64,000 nucleotides of DNA from Clostridium sp. UBA699. GTDB taxonomy: Bacteria; Bacillota; Clostridia; Clostridiales; Clostridiaceae. Position numbers and translations under genes: made by a program. Where the stretch lies: NCBI GenBank assembly GCA_002298915.1, contig DBML01000023.1, positions 186,001 through 250,000 on the forward strand, written 5' to 3'. The first letter of the stretch is position 1. Each line of letters begins with the position of its first letter. Below are positions 61,367-64,000 of the stretch, piece by piece. Under the pieces are notes generated by a model, which worked only from the letters and a program-made list of their open reading frames with translations, did no database searches and was not told where the DNA came from.

Positions 61367-61840
61367 TTATATTTCAATACCCTTATGCCTCATTATGAGT
61401 ATGATCCTTGGACGATTGTACCTCTGAATTATTATGAATGGCAGATTTACAAGTGCTGAGATGAGCAGCATGCAAAAGAAAGATTCCATGCCTTCAAAGA
61501 ATAAAAAGATTATGGCAGAGCAGATGATGCACCAGTGCGCAAATTCAGATCTGCACGATTCAAGAAGAAACTTTTCCATGTACTCTTTTTCGAATTCCTT
61601 TACAGACTTTTTGGGGAAAGCGGATCTTATGAGGTCGGATATTTCCGGAAGACGGTCCTTCCAGCGTTTAACCCTGAACACCCGCTGATAGAACACCCCG
61701 CTGTTTTCAAATTTCCTTTCCCTGAATAGCCAGCTTCTGTAATCATAACAGCGGTCAGGAAGTTTTGTCGACAGAAGTGTCACTATTATCGAATCAATAA
61801 GAAGAATCCCCAAATCCAACAAAAATTTCATCAAACTCAT
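61367..61840 (-). CDS. CrtO-like acyltransferase (glycosyl-diaponeurosporenoate type)
   Basis: 157-residue membrane protein. The phrases LGILLIDSIIVTLLSTKLPD, GVFYQRVFRVKRWKDRLPE, SCRSEFAHWCIICSAIIFLFF, and NLPFIIIQRYNRPRI match the pattern of staphylococcal CrtO, which adds a fatty acid to a glycosylated carotenoid. No carotenoid genes lie nearby, so the true acceptor is probably another glycolipid. Three or four hydrophobic segments. ATG 61840 has AAGGATCAGG upstream. Confidence 0.7.
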   Translation of the reverse strand: MSLMKFLLDLGILLIDSIIVTLLSTKLPDRCYDYRSWLFRERKFENSGVFYQRVFRVKRWKDRLPEISDLIRSAFPKKSVKEFEKEYMEKFLLESCRSEFAHWCIICSAIIFLFFEGMESFFCMLLISALVNLPFIIIQRYNRPRIILIMRHKGIEI

Positions 61841-61891
61841 CCTGATCCTTTCCTAATGAAAAACATTTAAATTGAAAAATTCGTTTATTAA

Positions 61892-62632
61892 TCACTCCTC
61901 AGACAAAAGCATGTTCAACATTTTTTCAGGTTTATCAAGAAATGCTTTCGTAATTTTATAATGCTCAGTATCCTTGTACTTCACTTCCTTTACGCCATCG
62001 GTTAATTCATAGACTACCGAATCAGGATAAGACATTATTATTGGAGAATGAGTAGCTATTATAAATTGAGAGCCTCTCTGTATCAAATCATGCATAATAA
62101 CAAGCAAAGACATTTGTCTTGAAGGCGACAAAGCCGCTTCCGGTTCATCCAAAATATACAAACCATTACCACTAAACCTATTCCTGATAAGTGATAAAAA
62201 AGATTCTCCATGAGATTGTGAATGTAATGAAATCCCACCGTATGAACTATAATGATTATCATCTATTTCTTCAATGTTAGTAGCTACGTTATAGAAGCTT
62301 TCTGCTCTTAAGAAAAAACCATCGGTTGGCCTTTTAACGCCTCTGACCAACTTAAGGTTCTTGTGCAAGTCTGAGTGAGTATCTTTTGTGGAGAAGTTAA
62401 AATTTATGGTCCCGCCCTCAGCATTGAAACCATAAGCAACTGCGATTGCTTCCAGTAAAGTTGATTTGCCAGTGCCATTTTCGCCTACCATGAATGTCAC
62501 TTTTGGATGAAACTCTAACACGGATAAATCTTTTATCGCAGTCAAGCAATATGGATATTCAGAAAATGATTGAATTTTATCCCTGAATAACTCGACATGC
62601 CTCAGATATTGGTTGCATTTCATACGGTCCAT
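61892..62632 (-). CDS. AAA-type ATPase of the RecF/ABC-like group (COG3910-like)
   Basis: 246 residues. Walker A FMVGENGTGKSTLLEAIA (about 48-65), a signature-like SQSHGESFLSLI, Walker B LYILDEPEAALSP and H-loop FIIATHSPIIMSYP. This is the compact ATPase with a single nucleotide domain often annotated as predicted ATPase; some members pair with a nuclease in defence systems, but no partner gene is adjacent. GGAGGG precedes ATG 62632. Confidence 0.82.
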   Translation of the reverse strand: MDRMKCNQYLRHVELFRDKIQSFSEYPYCLTAIKDLSVLEFHPKVTFMVGENGTGKSTLLEAIAVAYGFNAEGGTINFNFSTKDTHSDLHKNLKLVRGVKRPTDGFFLRAESFYNVATNIEEIDDNHYSSYGGISLHSQSHGESFLSLIRNRFSGNGLYILDEPEAALSPSRQMSLLVIMHDLIQRGSQFIIATHSPIIMSYPDSVVYELTDGVKEVKYKDTEHYKITKAFLDKPEKMLNMLLSEE

Positions 62633-62688
62633 TACTAACCCTCCGTTAGATTACTGCATTGCCGTCCTGATCTAAAAGTTTTAAATAA

Positions 62689-63156
62689 TCATTTGCTTAC
62701 TCTAACTAATTTCATAATAAATAACATCATCGAACCGAATATTAATATCAAAAATGCAGGAAGAAACAGCGCTGGCAATGGCATTGATTTTGAAGAATTT
62801 ATTGTTAAGTAAACAAAAATTGCCACCACGATTAATTTGGTTGTACCCAACATGGTTTTTAATAAGCGATATACGCGTTCCTCATTCTCCGCTGTCACTG
62901 TGACACCTGTATTCCAAATCTGCGGAAAGTTTTCTATAGCTGTCATTCCTAGGTACATCAGCCAACTGATTATTGGAAGGAATAGCAACTCTCTCTTGCT
63001 GCCCATTCTATCAATCTCACCCGCAAAATTATAATGACCTGGAATTCCGTCAGGAATACTGCTCCAATTCATAAATAAGTATACGCAGACTCCTATTAGC
63101 AAACTCAAACATACAATTTCAACAATAATATCATACTTGTTATTTTTCACTTTCAT
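62689..63156 (-). CDS. DUF1648 domain membrane protein
   Basis: 155 residues, four hydrophobic segments. The DUF1648 motif is present, NWSSIPDGIPGHYNFAGEIDRMGSK, followed by LFLPIISWLMYLG. Proteins of this type (relatives of SdpI immunity protein) are often immunity or signalling proteins, though this one has the domain only. AT-rich. Confidence 0.78.
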   Translation of the reverse strand: MKVKNNKYDIIVEIVCLSLLIGVCVYLFMNWSSIPDGIPGHYNFAGEIDRMGSKRELLFLPIISWLMYLGMTAIENFPQIWNTGVTVTAENEERVYRLLKTMLGTTKLIVVAIFVYLTINSSKSMPLPALFLPAFLILIFGSMMLFIMKLVRVSK

Positions 63157-63229
63157 TTCAAGAACCTCTTCCAGTTAAGACTCTTTTCCCCTGCAGTCCT
63201 GCAGATTTTGTTCCCGCTTTTAAAATATT

Positions 63230-63679
63230 TCAATCAGTCGAATGGAAAATATCTTTAAATTTATGAATAATATTTTGTGGTTCAACTAGATAGATCAAAA
63301 ATAATTTCTTTCTTTTAAATTTTTTTTTATTCTTATCAAAATATACTATTGTTATATTGTTCGGCTTATCCAAATTATTTGCATTTACCTCTTTTATGTT
63401 GCTATATTCAATTTCAAAACCCTTTGCATTACCCAACAAATTAGTTGTAAAGTATTTTATACCACTTTCAAGAAAAATGAACTCAAAAGGCGAGTTTCTA
63501 AACTTATATGTAAATGCAAATGTAAAAGTAATTGCATTTAATGATAAGAAGATCCATAGAGTAGAATCTTTTTCACCCCCCCAATATATTAAGGATAAGA
63601 TACATATGCAAAAAAGTATCCCAAAAACACTATCCAATATGAGTTTTTTCTTTTTACCACTAATAATATGTTCTGTCAT
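63230..63679 (-). CDS. hypothetical membrane protein
   Basis: 149 residues, two hydrophobic segments (about 13-31 and 38-54), followed by a soluble part with alternating beta-like strands (FIFLESGIKYFTTNLLGNAKGFEIEYSNIKEV, NITIVYFDKNKKKFKRKKLFL), again like small PH-type domains. AAGGGG before ATG 63679. Similar in plan to the protein at 14638, although I did not align them. Confidence 0.55.
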   Translation of the reverse strand: MTEHIISGKKKKLILDSVFGILFCICILSLIYWGGEKDSTLWIFLSLNAITFTFAFTYKFRNSPFEFIFLESGIKYFTTNLLGNAKGFEIEYSNIKEVNANNLDKPNNITIVYFDKNKKKFKRKKLFLIYLVEPQNIIHKFKDIFHSTD

Positions 63680-63744
63680 CTATTTCCCCTTTTTCAAACC
63701 AATATCAATAAATTTGTATATTTTTCTTTTCCAATAGGAACTTC

Positions 63745-63999
63745 CTACTTCTCTGCATTTGGCATTCGTTTTTCATCTTTTAAAAGGAATTTTCTTTGCT
63801 TCGCTTCTCTCTGTCCAATCTTATACATATATATAAAAGAAAATGTAAGGCCGATAAACATTCCTGATATCATGTTAAGATTAAATATATAAAAGACTGA
63901 ATATATACCAATAAATGTTAAAAGATTTCCGAAATACAGAATTATCCATTTCGTTCTGTACTTTGGATCTGTCAAGAAGATGCTTGTTTGTTTTGACAA
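63745..63999 (-). CDS. hypothetical membrane protein (possibly cut by the window edge)
   Basis: At least 84 residues, two hydrophobic segments (about 17-36 and 42-58) and a basic tail. The reading starts at a TTG at 63999, one base from the window end, and no ribosome site can be seen, so the true N-terminus may lie outside. Function unknown. Confidence 0.5.
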   Translation of the reverse strand: MSKQTSIFLTDPKYRTKWIILYFGNLLTFIGIYSVFYIFNLNMISGMFIGLTFSFIYMYKIGQREAKQRKFLLKDEKRMPNAEK

Positions 64000-64000
64000 A

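Overview
The window looks like the chromosome of a Gram-positive anaerobe of the class Clostridia (Bacillota). The grounds are the T-box and THI-box leaders, an infC-rpmI-rplT operon with an attenuator leader and a probable AUU start, TTG and GTG starts behind strong AGGAGG sites, CWB2 wall-binding repeats, KtrAB and KimA-type potassium carriers, MutS2, ZapA, a U32 peptidase, and histidine breakdown by the FtcD/FchA route. Most genes are moderately rich in G+C and favour AGG for arginine and ATA for isoleucine. Two stretches, about 12.93-16.5 kb and 61.85-64.0 kb, are clearly A+T richer and carry mostly small, poorly known genes. No species is claimed.

Layout. 0.16-3.26 kb: an ABC exporter (ATPase, ABC-2 permease, HlyD-type lipoprotein), followed by a class I aminotransferase. 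4.49-7.18 kb, minus strand: lysine/diaminopimelate genes dapB, dapA and asd. 7.48-12.9 kb: a five-gene oligopeptide ABC importer. 12.93-16.5 kb: AT-rich island with a VanZ-like gene, a broken DUF1989 gene, an ankyrin protein and three unknowns. 16.7-18.35 kb: methyltransferase and Hsp33. 18.43-18.83 kb: five tRNA genes (Val, Asp, Phe, Gly, Cys) behind a consensus promoter. 19.0-21.0 kb: a CWB2-anchored glucosaminidase. 21.2-25.4 kb: a short KdpD/KdpE-like two-component system next to a KimA-like potassium permease. 25.4-26.8 kb, minus strand: ankyrin protein and a DUF6873-like protein.

26.85-37.1 kb is translation and potassium: T-box-thrS, infC-rpmI-rplT with leader, ktrB-ktrA, an rRNA methyltransferase and T-box-pheST. 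37.2-43.0 kb: zapA, U32 peptidase, mutS2, DUF523. 43.09-44.13 kb: an IS1595-like element whose transposase seems to lack its catalytic aspartates. 44.3-46.9 kb: an FMN-dependent alpha-hydroxyacid dehydrogenase/oxidase with a cysteine-rich N-terminus, then TPP riboswitch-thiC. 47.0-55.86 kb: an eight-gene surface polysaccharide operon (five glycosyltransferases, a Wzy/ligase-like polymerase, a MurJ-like flippase, a TagA-type transferase). 55.83-56.53 kb, minus strand: a pair of small drug/metabolite-type transporters. 56.7-61.1 kb: hutH, ftcD, hutI, fchA. 61.1-64.0 kb, minus strand: small genes including a CrtO-like acyltransferase and an AAA ATPase.

Three links between regions are worth following. 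The polysaccharide operon has its own MurJ-like flippase, and a CWB2 protein that would need such a polymer lies 26 kb away. The KdpDE-like regulator sits beside kimA, whose promoter region has 11-bp-spaced direct repeats. The hut cluster makes and consumes its intermediates except for urocanase, which is not in the window.
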